Source of the DNA: SZUA-378 sp036652815
GTDB taxonomy: Bacteria > Bacillota > Clostridia > Lachnospirales > Lachnospiraceae
Length of the DNA: 64,000 nt
NCBI GenBank assembly: GCA_036652815.1
Contig: JAVVVE010000012.1
Span: 4,014 to 68,013 of the forward strand
Reading direction: 5' to 3'
Positions 52,524-61,315 of this stretch are shown here, piece by piece. A program made the translations under genes and the position numbers. Every line of letters starts with the position of its first letter. The first letter of the stretch is position 1. Below the pieces are notes generated by a model that had not been told where the DNA came from, ran no database searches, and saw only the letters and a list, made by a program, of their open reading frames with translations.

Positions 52524-53717
52524 ATGGATTTTAATAAAATCAAAGAAGCAGCACAAGGGTATGAAGCGCAGATGACTAAGTTCTTACGGGAAATCGTAGT
52601 GATACCGGGCGAAAGTTGTGGTGAAGAAGGACATATTAACAGAATTGCACAAGAAATGAAAGATGTTGGCTTTGATAAAGTAGAGATCGATCCTATGGGT
52701 AACGTCCTCGGCTATATGGGAACAGGTAAAACTCTAATCGCTTATGATGCACATATTGATACCGTTGGCATCGGTAATATCGACAATTGGGAATTTGACC
52801 CTTACCAAGGCTTTGAAACAGATACAGAAATCGGTGGCCGCGGAACCTCTGATCAGCTCGGTGGCATCGTATCTGCTGTCTATGGTGCTAAGATCATGAA
52901 AGATCTCGGATTACTAAATGACCAATATACTGTTCTGGTAACCGGTACTGTACAAGAAGAAGACTGTGATGGTCTGTGTTGGCAGTATATCGTCAACGAA
53001 GATAAAGTCAAACCGGAATTTGTCGTAATTACAGAACCAACGGACGGCAATATTTACCGTGGACAAAGAGGACGTATGGAGATACGTGTAGATGTAGCCG
53101 GTGTCTCCTGCCATGGTTCTGCACCGGAACGCGGTGACAACGCCATCTATAAAATGGGGGATATCTTACAGGATGTCAGAGCTTTAAATCCAAAATTACA
53201 TACTGATCCATTCCTGGGAAAAGGTACTTTAACGGTGTCTGAGATCTTCTTTACCTCACCTTCCAGATGTGCTGTTGCAGACAGTTGTGCCATCTCGATT
53301 GACCGTCGTTTAACCGATGGCGAAACTTACGAAATGGCTTTAGACCAGATCCGTGCTCTTCCATCTGTACAAAAATATGACGCTAAAGTCAGCATGTACA
53401 AATACGACAGAGCCAGCTACAAAGAATTAGTGTATCCAACAGACTGCTACTTCCCGACTTGGGTAATCCCACAGGAGCATGCTGCCACACAAGCCATGGT
53501 TGCCTCTTATGAAGGTATGTTTGGAAAACCACTGGTTGATAAATGGACCTTCTCTACCAATGGAGTTTCCATTATGGGACGTTTTGGTATCCCTTGTATC
53601 GGTTTTGGCCCGGGAAAAGAAGCACAGGCACACGCACCAAACGAAAGAACCTGGAAAGCAGACCTGGTAAAATGTGCCGCTGTATATGCAGCACTGCCTT
53701 CTATGTATTGCAAATAA
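52524..53717 (+). CDS. ygeY: YgeY-type M20 metallohydrolase
   Basis: 397 residues from the ATG at 52524, six bases after AGGAG; an ATG at 52485 has no clear site. M20 family with metal ligands in YDAHIDTVGIGNIDNW, RGTSDQLGGIVSAVYG, QEEDCDGLCW, TEPTDGNIYRGQRG and the C-terminal FGPGKEAQAHAPNE. Members hydrolyse amide bonds of small substrates. In the purine locus it is expected to act on a ureido acid upstream of diaminopropionate. Confidence 0.92.
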   Translation: MDFNKIKEAAQGYEAQMTKFLREIVVIPGESCGEEGHINRIAQEMKDVGFDKVEIDPMGNVLGYMGTGKTLIAYDAHIDTVGIGNIDNWEFDPYQGFETDTEIGGRGTSDQLGGIVSAVYGAKIMKDLGLLNDQYTVLVTGTVQEEDCDGLCWQYIVNEDKVKPEFVVITEPTDGNIYRGQRGRMEIRVDVAGVSCHGSAPERGDNAIYKMGDILQDVRALNPKLHTDPFLGKGTLTVSEIFFTSPSRCAVADSCAISIDRRLTDGETYEMALDQIRALPSVQKYDAKVSMYKYDRASYKELVYPTDCYFPTWVIPQEHAATQAMVASYEGMFGKPLVDKWTFSTNGVSIMGRFGIPCIGFGPGKEAQAHAPNERTWKADLVKCAAVYAALPSMYCK

Positions 53718-53790
53718 AGTAAAATGATATTACTACTCATGAACTGTTACACAAACAATCCATCATAAACAGAATAGGAGATTCTACTAT

Positions 53791-54984
53791 ATGAAAAATT
53801 TACAACATTATATCGACCAATTAAATGCACTGAACTTCAAAGAAATGTACAACAACGATTTTTTTCTCACCTGGGAAAAAACAGATGATGAATTACAGGC
53901 AGTATGGGTTCTAGCTGATGCACTTCGTTATATGAGAGAAAACAACATCTCAACCAAAGTATTTGAAAGCGGACTGGGAATCTCCCTTTTCCGCGATAAT
54001 TCAACTCGTACACGTTTCTCTTTCGCCTCTGCCTGCAACCTCCTGGGATTGGAAGTACAAGATCTGGACGAAGGAAAATCTCAAGTCGCTCATGGGGAAA
54101 CAGTACGTGAAACTGCCAACATGATATCCTTTATGGCTGATGTGATCGGTATTCGTGATGATATGTATATTGGCAAAGGCAATACTTATATGCATGAAGT
54201 ATCTGATGCTGTTCAAAAAGGAAATAGAGATGGTATCTTAGAGCAGCGTCCAACCCTTGTCAGTCTGCAATGCGATATTGACCATCCAACACAGTGCATG
54301 GCCGATATGCTCCATATTATTCATGAATTTGGCGGCATTGAGAATTTAAAAGGGAAAAAATTAGCGATGTCATGGGCATACTCTCCTTCCTACGGAAAAC
54401 CATTATCAGTTCCACAAGGAGTCATCGGTCTTATGACACGTATGGGCATGGATGTTGTTCTAGCTCATCCTGAAGGCTACGAAGTGATGCCAGAAGTAGA
54501 AGAAGTAGCCCGGAAAAATGCCGCTGCTTCCGGTGGAACTTTTACCAAAACCAATAATATGGCAGAAGCTTTCAAAGATGCCGATATCGTTTATCCTAAG
54601 AGTTGGGCTCCTTTTGCAGCTATGGAACAACGTACTGACTTATACGGAAAAGGAGATACCGCAGGTATCGACGCTCTTGAGCAGGAATTACTGGCACAGA
54701 ATGCCAAACATCAAGACTGGGCATGTACAGAAGAATTAATGTCTACAACCAAAGACGGAAAAGCACTCTACCTGCATTGTCTCCCTGCTGATATCAGCGG
54801 TGTCAGCTGTGAAAACGGAGAGGTAGACGCCAGTGTATTCGATCGTTACAGAACTCCTCTTTACAAAGAAGCCAGCTTCAAACCATATGTCATTGCAGCT
54901 ATGATTTTCTTAAGTAAATTTGCAGATCCTGCAACGATTTTAAAGAAATTAGAAGAAAAAGGAACTCAGAGAATATTAAAGTAG
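53791..54984 (+). CDS. ygeW: Knotted carbamoyltransferase YgeW
   Basis: 397 residues of the aspartate/ornithine carbamoyltransferase superfamily, YgeW type. The carbamoyl-phosphate motif is SLFRDNSTRTRFSF, followed by QDLDEGKSQVAHGETVRETANM, HPTQCMADMLHII and the C-terminal LHCLPADISG. The length exceeds aspartate carbamoyltransferase by about 85 residues. In this locus it probably runs in the direction of carbamoyl phosphate release from a ureido compound, feeding the carbamate kinase encoded next. AGGAGA precedes the ATG. Confidence 0.93.
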   Translation: MKNLQHYIDQLNALNFKEMYNNDFFLTWEKTDDELQAVWVLADALRYMRENNISTKVFESGLGISLFRDNSTRTRFSFASACNLLGLEVQDLDEGKSQVAHGETVRETANMISFMADVIGIRDDMYIGKGNTYMHEVSDAVQKGNRDGILEQRPTLVSLQCDIDHPTQCMADMLHIIHEFGGIENLKGKKLAMSWAYSPSYGKPLSVPQGVIGLMTRMGMDVVLAHPEGYEVMPEVEEVARKNAAASGGTFTKTNNMAEAFKDADIVYPKSWAPFAAMEQRTDLYGKGDTAGIDALEQELLAQNAKHQDWACTEELMSTTKDGKALYLHCLPADISGVSCENGEVDASVFDRYRTPLYKEASFKPYVIAAMIFLSKFADPATILKKLEEKGTQRILK

Positions 54985-55017
54985 TTCCACGTCATGCACG
55001 TGGCAGGAGGTACAAAG

Positions 55018-55965
55018 ATGTCTAAAAAGAAACGAATCGTAATTGCATTGGGTGGCAACGCTCTTGGTAATACGCTTCCCGAACAAATGGCTGCCGTAAA
55101 GATAACCGCTAAATCAATCGTAGACCTCTTAGAGGAAGATTGTGAAGTTGTTGTTGTCCATGGGAATGGGCCTCAGGTTGGTATGATTAATAATGCAATG
55201 AGTGCACTAACCCGTGAGAATCCGGAGCAACCCAATACACCGCTCTCTGTTTGTGTTGCCATGAGTCAGGCTTATATCGGCTATGATCTGCAAAATGCAT
55301 TACGCGAAGAATTATTAAATAGAGGTATCTCTGATATCCCTGTCGCAACCATGATTACACAGATTCGTGTCGATTCCGATGACCCTGCTTTTTTAGAGCC
55401 GACAAAACCCATCGGACATTTTATGGATGCCGCACAAGCCAAGATAGCTGCCGAGAAATATGATTATGTCATGAAAGAAGATGCCGGCCGTGGTTATCGC
55501 CGTGTCGTTGCTTCTCCCAAACCGGTACAGATTATCGAGATCGGTGCGATCCGTTCACTGGTAGACTCCGGACAATTAGTCATCGCCTGCGGCGGCGGTG
55601 GTATCCCCGTCACCTTACAGGGGAATCACCTAAAAGGTGCCAGCGCTGTCATCGACAAAGACTTCGCCAGTTGTTTCCTTGCCGAAGAATTAGATGCTGA
55701 TTACCTCATCATTTTAACTGCAGTGGAAAAGGTTGCCCTCAATTACGGAAAACCGGATGAGGTCTGGTTAGATGATATCAGTACTGAGGATGCCGAACGT
55801 TATATTGCAGAAGGTCATTTTGCTCCCGGTTCTATGTTACCTAAGATACAAGCGGCCATGTCCTTTGCACAGTCCAAACCCGGTCGAACCGCTCTCATTA
55901 CCCTTTTAGAAAAATCAAAAGAAGGGATTCAGGGCAAAACCGGAACCCGCATTCATCAAGCATAA
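55018..55965 (+). CDS. arcC: Carbamate kinase
   Basis: 315 residues from the ATG at 55018 (AGGAGG seven bases upstream). IVIALGGNALGN, VVVVHGNGPQVGMINNAMS, ACGGGGIPV and the AVIDKDFASCFLAEELDAD segment are the family signature. It makes ATP and carbamate from carbamoyl phosphate and ADP. Equivalent to YqeA in the E. coli locus. Last gene of the plus-strand arm. Confidence 0.95.
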   Translation: MSKKKRIVIALGGNALGNTLPEQMAAVKITAKSIVDLLEEDCEVVVVHGNGPQVGMINNAMSALTRENPEQPNTPLSVCVAMSQAYIGYDLQNALREELLNRGISDIPVATMITQIRVDSDDPAFLEPTKPIGHFMDAAQAKIAAEKYDYVMKEDAGRGYRRVVASPKPVQIIEIGAIRSLVDSGQLVIACGGGGIPVTLQGNHLKGASAVIDKDFASCFLAEELDADYLIILTAVEKVALNYGKPDEVWLDDISTEDAERYIAEGHFAPGSMLPKIQAAMSFAQSKPGRTALITLLEKSKEGIQGKTGTRIHQA

Positions 55966-55976
55966 CGATATCCATT

Positions 55977-56020
55977 ATAACCCCCCACCACCTACTATTA
56001 TGAAGGTGGTGGGGGGTTAT
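55977..56020. terminator. Very strong GC-rich hairpin between convergent genes
   Basis: A perfect 17-bp stem (ATAACCCCCCACCACCT with its complement) around a 10-base loop lies between the carbamate kinase and lipoprotein genes. Neither side has a clear U-run, but position and stability point to a two-way terminator. Confidence 0.75.
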
Positions 56021-56031
56021 CTTCTGTCCAA

Positions 56032-56607
56032 TTAATAATTGATGCCTACAATTTTAAATTCTCCTTTTCCATCCTCATCAGAAAAAGTAATACTTGGTGC
56101 TGTGGCACTATCTTTGGATACCAGTACAAATCCTGCCATTGATGCCTCCAGTTTGCTAATATCTGCACTTGCGATAGAATCAATCATGTCTTTGGTAAAA
56201 ATAGTATCCGCTGAAATAGCAGTAAATTCTTCTTTCGTATTAACGATACCATCATTTTTGTCATAACTGGATACATAATTAGGGAAAACCATCAGCTCTG
56301 CCAATCCCTGTATGTCTTGTTTGGCAACTATCTCCTGTACTTGTTGTGCAAATGCTTTGACTGCTTCCGGATCTGCATCAAAGTTTGCCAGACCACCTTC
56401 TGCGGTCGAAGCTGCTGTTGAAACTTTTTCCTCTGTTATCATCGTTTCTGTGACAGCTTCTGTAATCGATTGCGATTCCTCTGTCGGTACCTGCGTTGGT
56501 GCTTCTTTGCTAGAACCACACGCCACCATACTTCCCATCATCATAGTTACAATCAATACGATACCTGTTTTCTTAATTATCTTTACCCCATTTTTCTTTT
56601 TCATCAT
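56032..56607 (-). CDS. Lipoprotein of unknown function, coupled to catalase
   Basis: 191 residues. A basic N-terminus, a hydrophobic segment and the lipobox SMVAC (Cys at 30) are followed by a Thr/Glu-rich linker (about 31-70) and a small domain of about 120 residues with FPNYVSSYDKNDGI and TFSDEDGKGEFKIVGINY. I do not recognise the domain. Its ATG overlaps the catalase stop (ATGA), so it is translated from the catalase transcript. Confidence 0.82.
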   Translation of the reverse strand: MMKKKNGVKIIKKTGIVLIVTMMMGSMVACGSSKEAPTQVPTEESQSITEAVTETMITEEKVSTAASTAEGGLANFDADPEAVKAFAQQVQEIVAKQDIQGLAELMVFPNYVSSYDKNDGIVNTKEEFTAISADTIFTKDMIDSIASADISKLEASMAGFVLVSKDSATAPSITFSDEDGKGEFKIVGINY

Positions 56608-58151
56608 CTTTTTTCTCTTCCTTTTTTATCTTTCGAACAGTCTATAGCAGGATCTAATGTCTTATCGATCAATTCCTGATGTGACAAGGTTGATAGCAAC
56701 TTCACTTTTTCAAGATTAAGTCCCATGGCCTCGGTGATTCTACGTCCATATTCTTCGTCTGCGAGATAGCAGTGTACCGCATGGCGATACTTAATATTCA
56801 TAGTAACAGATGCTATGTTGCGTGCTGTATTATCGATTAAGAGTGCTCTCTTATCCTCTGTCATCAATCGGTAAAGTTCTCCCGGTGCACGGAAGCAATC
56901 ATCTGTCGGATCGTTCTTTGGGTCATACGCATAAGCTGCTCCCGTCAAATCAAGTGCCGGCTCCATAACCTCCGGCTGTGCCGACCACTCGCCCATGCTG
57001 TTTGGTGAATATCCCGGTTTTCCGCCATAATTACCATCTGTTCTCATAAAGCCATCTCTATGATAATCATGTACTTCGCATTTTGCACGATTTACCGGTA
57101 TCTGATTGCAATTAACACCAAGACGATAACGATGTGCATCCCCATAGACGAAAAGTCGTCCCTGTAAGAATTTATCCGGTGAAAAACCAATGCCCGGAAC
57201 CACATGTGCCGGTGTAAATGCTGATTGCTCTACTTCCGCAAAATAGTTCTCCGGATTACGGTTTAATTCCAGTACCCCTACTTCATGCAATGGAAACTCT
57301 TTGTGACGCCATATCTTAGTGATATCAAACGGATTCTCATAATGATGTTTGGCCTGTTCTTCGGTCATGATCTGTACATACATCGTCCAACGCGGATAGT
57401 CGCCTCGTTCAATCGCTTCATACAAGTCACGTCCATGGCTCTCTCGATCTTTAGCTATCACTGCTTCTGCTTCTGCATCCGTCAGATTCTTAATGCCCTG
57501 TTGGGTATGGAAATGGAACTTGCACCAAACACGTTCATTCTTTTCATTGTAGAAGCTATAGGTATGCTCTCCAAATACATGCATATGACGATAAGATGCC
57601 GGGATCCCACGATCTGACATAACGATCGTGATCTGATGCAATGCTTCCGGTAACATCGTCCAAAAATCCCAATTGTTCTGAGCAGAGCGCATATTAGTCT
57701 TAGGATCTCTTTTCACAGCACGATTCAAATCCGGGAAATTATGTACATCACGAATAAAAAATGTTGGTGTGTTATTGCCTACAAGATCCCAGTTTCCCTC
57801 TTCTGTATAGAATTTGCAAGCAAATCCCCTGATATCTCTTTCTGCATCTGCTGCCCCACGTTCTCCTGCTACCGTTGAAAATCTTACAAATAGATCGGTC
57901 TTTTGATTCGGCTGCAGCACTTTCGCTTTCGTCCATTGACTAATATCATGCGTAATCGTTAATGTTCCATAAGCACCACTGCCTTTTGCATGCATACGAC
58001 GTTCCGGAATGACTTCTCTGTCAAAATGTGCTAATTTTTCCATAAGCCAGACATCCTGCATTAATACCGGTCCTCGTTCTCCTGCCGTTAGGGAATTCTC
58101 GTTTTCTGCAACCGGCGCTCCTACTTCGTTGGTTAATTTCTTTTGTTCCAT
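56604..58151 (-). CDS. katA: Monofunctional haem catalase
   Basis: 515 residues, small-subunit catalase. FDREVIPERRMHAKGSGAYG holds the distal His, then RDIRGFACKFYTEEGNWDLVGNN and the haem-ligand Tyr in RLFVYGDAHRYRLGVN. It breaks hydrogen peroxide to water and oxygen. AGGAGGAAAT precedes the ATG. Expression is driven by a consensus promoter with a palindrome across it, implying tight control by peroxide or redox state. Catalase is uncommon in strictly anaerobic butyrate producers. Confidence 0.96.
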   Translation of the reverse strand: MEQKKLTNEVGAPVAENENSLTAGERGPVLMQDVWLMEKLAHFDREVIPERRMHAKGSGAYGTLTITHDISQWTKAKVLQPNQKTDLFVRFSTVAGERGAADAERDIRGFACKFYTEEGNWDLVGNNTPTFFIRDVHNFPDLNRAVKRDPKTNMRSAQNNWDFWTMLPEALHQITIVMSDRGIPASYRHMHVFGEHTYSFYNEKNERVWCKFHFHTQQGIKNLTDAEAEAVIAKDRESHGRDLYEAIERGDYPRWTMYVQIMTEEQAKHHYENPFDITKIWRHKEFPLHEVGVLELNRNPENYFAEVEQSAFTPAHVVPGIGFSPDKFLQGRLFVYGDAHRYRLGVNCNQIPVNRAKCEVHDYHRDGFMRTDGNYGGKPGYSPNSMGEWSAQPEVMEPALDLTGAAYAYDPKNDPTDDCFRAPGELYRLMTEDKRALLIDNTARNIASVTMNIKYRHAVHCYLADEEYGRRITEAMGLNLEKVKLLSTLSHQELIDKTLDPAIDCSKDKKGREKR

Positions 58152-58180
58152 TTTATTTCCTCCTGTGTGAGTATTAATGT

Positions 58181-58207
58181 TAATATCAGTAATTGTTACT
58201 GATATTA
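58181..58207. promoter_or_regulatory. 12-bp palindromic operator over the catalase promoter
   Basis: TAATATCAGTAA and its exact complement flank three bases (TTG). The repeat overlaps the -10 hexamer and probable start point of the catalase promoter, the position of a repressor operator. It does not fit the PerR box TTATAATNATTATAA. Confidence 0.8.
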
Positions 58208-58232
58208 TATTCCTCTTATTACTTCATGTCAA
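58204..58232 (-). promoter_or_regulatory. katA: Consensus sigma-A promoter of katA
   Basis: Minus strand TTGACA, exactly 17 bases, TATAAT: both hexamers perfect. The leader is about 45 bases. Confidence 0.88.
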
Positions 58233-58344
58233 TTTATTTTTTGACAAAATAGGAATGAATAAAACAAAATAATCAATTGACAGAGCGTCCTTTTTTAGTA
58301 ACAATAGACGTAGGTTAGTTACTAGCCAAAAAGGGGGAAACACA

Positions 58345-59586
58345 TTGATAAGTCGAAAAATCAAACCGGAAGAATTGAAGCGAACCAATGAGCTATTTGC
58401 AATTGCATTTGAATTTGAAACAGATAACACACGTAGTGCCACACAAGTATACGAAGATGCCATAACGCATCCGCAGACAAGAGAGGATGCGTATCCCGGT
58501 GAAAAATGGGCTGCTTTTGAAGAAGATAATGCTACCATGATGAGTTGCTTCTCTGCCATTCCTTATCCTATTCATTTTGACGCACATCACTGCACCATGG
58601 TGGGCATCGGTGGAGTTGCTTCTCTTCCACAATATCGTCGTAGAGGTGGAATCCGTAGTTGCTTTGAAGCCGCTTTACCTGATATGTATGCTCATGATGC
58701 AGCATTCTCTTACTTATATCCTTTTTCTACTGCATACTATCGTAAATTTGGTTATGAAATGTGCTGCGAACGTCTGCATTATCAGATTCGTTTGGATGCT
58801 GTTCCACAGTTTTGTGTAACCGGCGACTGTATTTTACTGGAGCAGGAACTCATCCAAAAGGATGGCAGCATCCTTGCCAGTGTGAAACAAGTCTACGAAG
58901 TATGGCAACATCGCTATAATCTGATGGTCGAAAATGAATCCTATGAATACGCATGGGTTTCAAAATCCAATCCTCCTAAGGATCAGTGTTTTAGTTATCT
59001 ATACAAGGATCACACCGGGGTTGCCAAAGGTTATCTCTCTTTTGCCAAAAAAGATGAAGTAAATGGACGCAATCTGGTATGCTCCCGCTTTGTCTTTACA
59101 GACGTGGAGGGTTTTCTGGGACTCATGAATCTGGTACGCAGTTATGGATCAGATCACCAATATATTAGTTTTGAATTACCGACCGACCAGGTAATCAGCG
59201 CACTTCTGCCAGAATGGTCGATGGGAGCAGGTACCTGCAGTAAAGCATATGCCGGCATGGTACGCGTCATTAACGTGGCTAAAGTATTAAAGATGGCAGC
59301 ATATCATGGCAGTGGTAACTTATCCATACAAATATCCGATGCTTTCATTCCTCAAAACAATCATACCTTTTTAGTTACATTTGAAAATGGAAGTGCTATC
59401 GATGTATCAGCAACAGACCAACCTTTTGATATTGCACTTGGCATTGGCGATTTCTCACGTTTAATCGTAGGTGCTTATGATGCTGCGTCCATTGCTTTCA
59501 TGCCTTTGGCTCAAATCAACACAGATTTAGAAAAACTTGCAAAGGTCTTCTATACAAAACCAACTTTATTGACCGAATATTTTTAG
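58345..59586 (+). CDS. Eis-like GNAT acetyltransferase
   Basis: 413 residues starting at a TTG preceded by AAGGGGG. The N-terminal GNAT domain (about 1-140) has VGIGGVASLPQYRRRGGIRS, the acetyl-CoA motif; a second degenerate GNAT domain and a C-terminal sterol-carrier-like domain (about 300-400) follow, as in the Eis family. Eis proteins acetylate amines, including aminoglycosides in mycobacteria; the substrate here is unknown. It is divergent from katA. Confidence 0.88.
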   Translation: MISRKIKPEELKRTNELFAIAFEFETDNTRSATQVYEDAITHPQTREDAYPGEKWAAFEEDNATMMSCFSAIPYPIHFDAHHCTMVGIGGVASLPQYRRRGGIRSCFEAALPDMYAHDAAFSYLYPFSTAYYRKFGYEMCCERLHYQIRLDAVPQFCVTGDCILLEQELIQKDGSILASVKQVYEVWQHRYNLMVENESYEYAWVSKSNPPKDQCFSYLYKDHTGVAKGYLSFAKKDEVNGRNLVCSRFVFTDVEGFLGLMNLVRSYGSDHQYISFELPTDQVISALLPEWSMGAGTCSKAYAGMVRVINVAKVLKMAAYHGSGNLSIQISDAFIPQNNHTFLVTFENGSAIDVSATDQPFDIALGIGDFSRLIVGAYDAASIAFMPLAQINTDLEKLAKVFYTKPTLLTEYF

Positions 59587-59604
59587 TAACCTGTTTTCAG
59601 TAAC

Positions 59605-59644
59605 AAAAAGTCCCATAAACCGGCAAGGTTTACGGGACTTTTTT
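59605..59644. terminator. Bidirectional intrinsic terminator
   Basis: AAAAAGTCCCATAAACC pairs with GGTTTACGGGACTTTTTT (one mismatch) around a 5-base loop, between the convergent acetyltransferase and binding-protein genes. Confidence 0.92.
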
Positions 59645-59655
59645 ATATCCTAAAA

Positions 59656-61254
59656 CTATTTTGTTGCTAAATAAGCTTCTAACTGGGTATTAGCTTCTGC
59701 CACTACTTTATCCATACCATTATCTTGTAATTTCTGTAAGAATTCCGGTAATGCAGTTGCAGGATCAACGGTACCTGTGCTCAATGACAATGCATATTCT
59801 GCTGCCACATTTGCGAGGGCTCCCATTTCATTCTCTACATTAGTCTGGTCAAGTGCAAATCCCAAAACCGGAACTTCACCAGCCTTACCATAGTATTCTT
59901 TGAATTTATCATAGAAATCTGTTCCCTGACCTTCTTGTGGAGGTAAGATAGTTACATTACCCATACCATTGGTCCAAGGTTGGTAATCTTTACGTTTTTC
60001 TGTGAAAACTGCTTCTCCATTAGTCATGTTATAGTGAACACCTTCTACACCATAGTTCAGTAATGTCATAAGATATGGATCTGTATTCAATAAGTTTAAG
60101 AACATCATAGCACGTTCCGGATTTTTAGAAGAAGTTGAGATTGCCATCATCGCACCCTGTGAAGAAGTTGTATCTACATAAGCCGGTGTCGTAGGAACCA
60201 TTGCCACTTCAAATCCACGCTCTTTGCTTGCCTGTAGCTCATAGCCTAAAGCGTAACTCTGTGTACCAATTAAGTATTCTCCTGTCAATTGTTTTGCAGA
60301 ACGGGTATCATTAGCCTGTTGTTTATTACCCATAGCCGGATCAATATATCCTGCCAAGAAGTATTCACGTGTCTGATCTACAAATTTTTTGTATTCCGGT
60401 GTAGCAAACTTATTTAATAACTTGTTTCCGCTAGGTCCTACTTTTGCAGTATCCTTAGGATCGATGTAATAAGACAGAAGATTATCTGTAGCTGCATCTC
60501 CTACTACGATAATGGTATTATCTACCATTCTCTCAAGTACAGCACCTTCTACTAATAATGGATAGAAGTCATCGCCTTCTCCCTCTTTGACAGTTTTTAA
60601 GATGTCACCAAAGCTGTAATAATCTGCGTTCATGATATCATCAACGGTATAACCGTATTTTTCAAGTAACGGAACATTGATATCCCAGCAATTCTGAGTA
60701 GCGATATCTTTGTATCCAGGTACTGCATAAGTACCTTTTCCATCCGCGCCATCAACAACAGCACCTTTTTGAAGGACTTCCGGAATAGCAGCGAAGAGAT
60801 CCGGTGCATATTTTTCAATTAAGTTATTTTCCGGATTATCTAAACGAACCCAAGCTCCTTTTTTAGCAAATGCATTATATTCATCTGCACTCCATGAACA
60901 CGTGAAGTAGATATCTACATCATCGCCGCCATTGATTGCCAAAACTGAATTCTGATCGAAATCTCCCCAGGTTCCCCAAATTGGTTCCAATGTTACGTTT
61001 AATTTTTCTTTCAAATACTCATTTGCTTTTTCCATAACTGCGGCATCATCGGTAACATTACTTCCGTGAAGATACCATTTGAGTGTAACAGGCTCTGAGG
61101 TATCTGCCTTTGCCGTATCCCCTGTTGCCTCCACCGAAGCTGCTTCTGTAGCTGTTGTATCAGCCGGAACTGCGGCATCTTTAGCGGCACCACAACCTGT
61201 AAATAAAGTTGTTACCATCGCTAGTGAAAGAATTACTGGTAGTACTTTTTTCAT
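59656..61254 (-). CDS. Extracellular solute-binding lipoprotein (family 1, LplA-like)
   Basis: 532 residues. Lipobox FTGC (Cys at 21), an Ala/Thr-rich linker (about 22-50), and a large SBP_bac_1 domain (TLKWYLHGSNVTDDAAVMEKANEYL, NSVLAINGGDDVDIYFTC). Length and sequence fit the LplA group of oligosaccharide-binding proteins common in Lachnospiraceae and Paenibacillus. AGGAGG precedes the ATG. Last gene of a three-gene importer unit. Confidence 0.92.
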   Translation of the reverse strand: MKKVLPVILSLAMVTTLFTGCGAAKDAAVPADTTATEAASVEATGDTAKADTSEPVTLKWYLHGSNVTDDAAVMEKANEYLKEKLNVTLEPIWGTWGDFDQNSVLAINGGDDVDIYFTCSWSADEYNAFAKKGAWVRLDNPENNLIEKYAPDLFAAIPEVLQKGAVVDGADGKGTYAVPGYKDIATQNCWDINVPLLEKYGYTVDDIMNADYYSFGDILKTVKEGEGDDFYPLLVEGAVLERMVDNTIIVVGDAATDNLLSYYIDPKDTAKVGPSGNKLLNKFATPEYKKFVDQTREYFLAGYIDPAMGNKQQANDTRSAKQLTGEYLIGTQSYALGYELQASKERGFEVAMVPTTPAYVDTTSSQGAMMAISTSSKNPERAMMFLNLLNTDPYLMTLLNYGVEGVHYNMTNGEAVFTEKRKDYQPWTNGMGNVTILPPQEGQGTDFYDKFKEYYGKAGEVPVLGFALDQTNVENEMGALANVAAEYALSLSTGTVDPATALPEFLQKLQDNGMDKVVAEANTQLEAYLATK

Positions 61255-61315
61255 TGAAAAATCCTCCTTTTAATGAATAGTGTATGTAAGCGGTCTGCTT
61301 ATGCAGGATCCGTCC

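Noticed and set aside
58181..58207. Catalase palindrome as a PerR or Rex site
   Set aside because: It matches neither TTATAATNATTATAA nor TTGTTAA-N4-TTAACAA, so only an unnamed operator is claimed.
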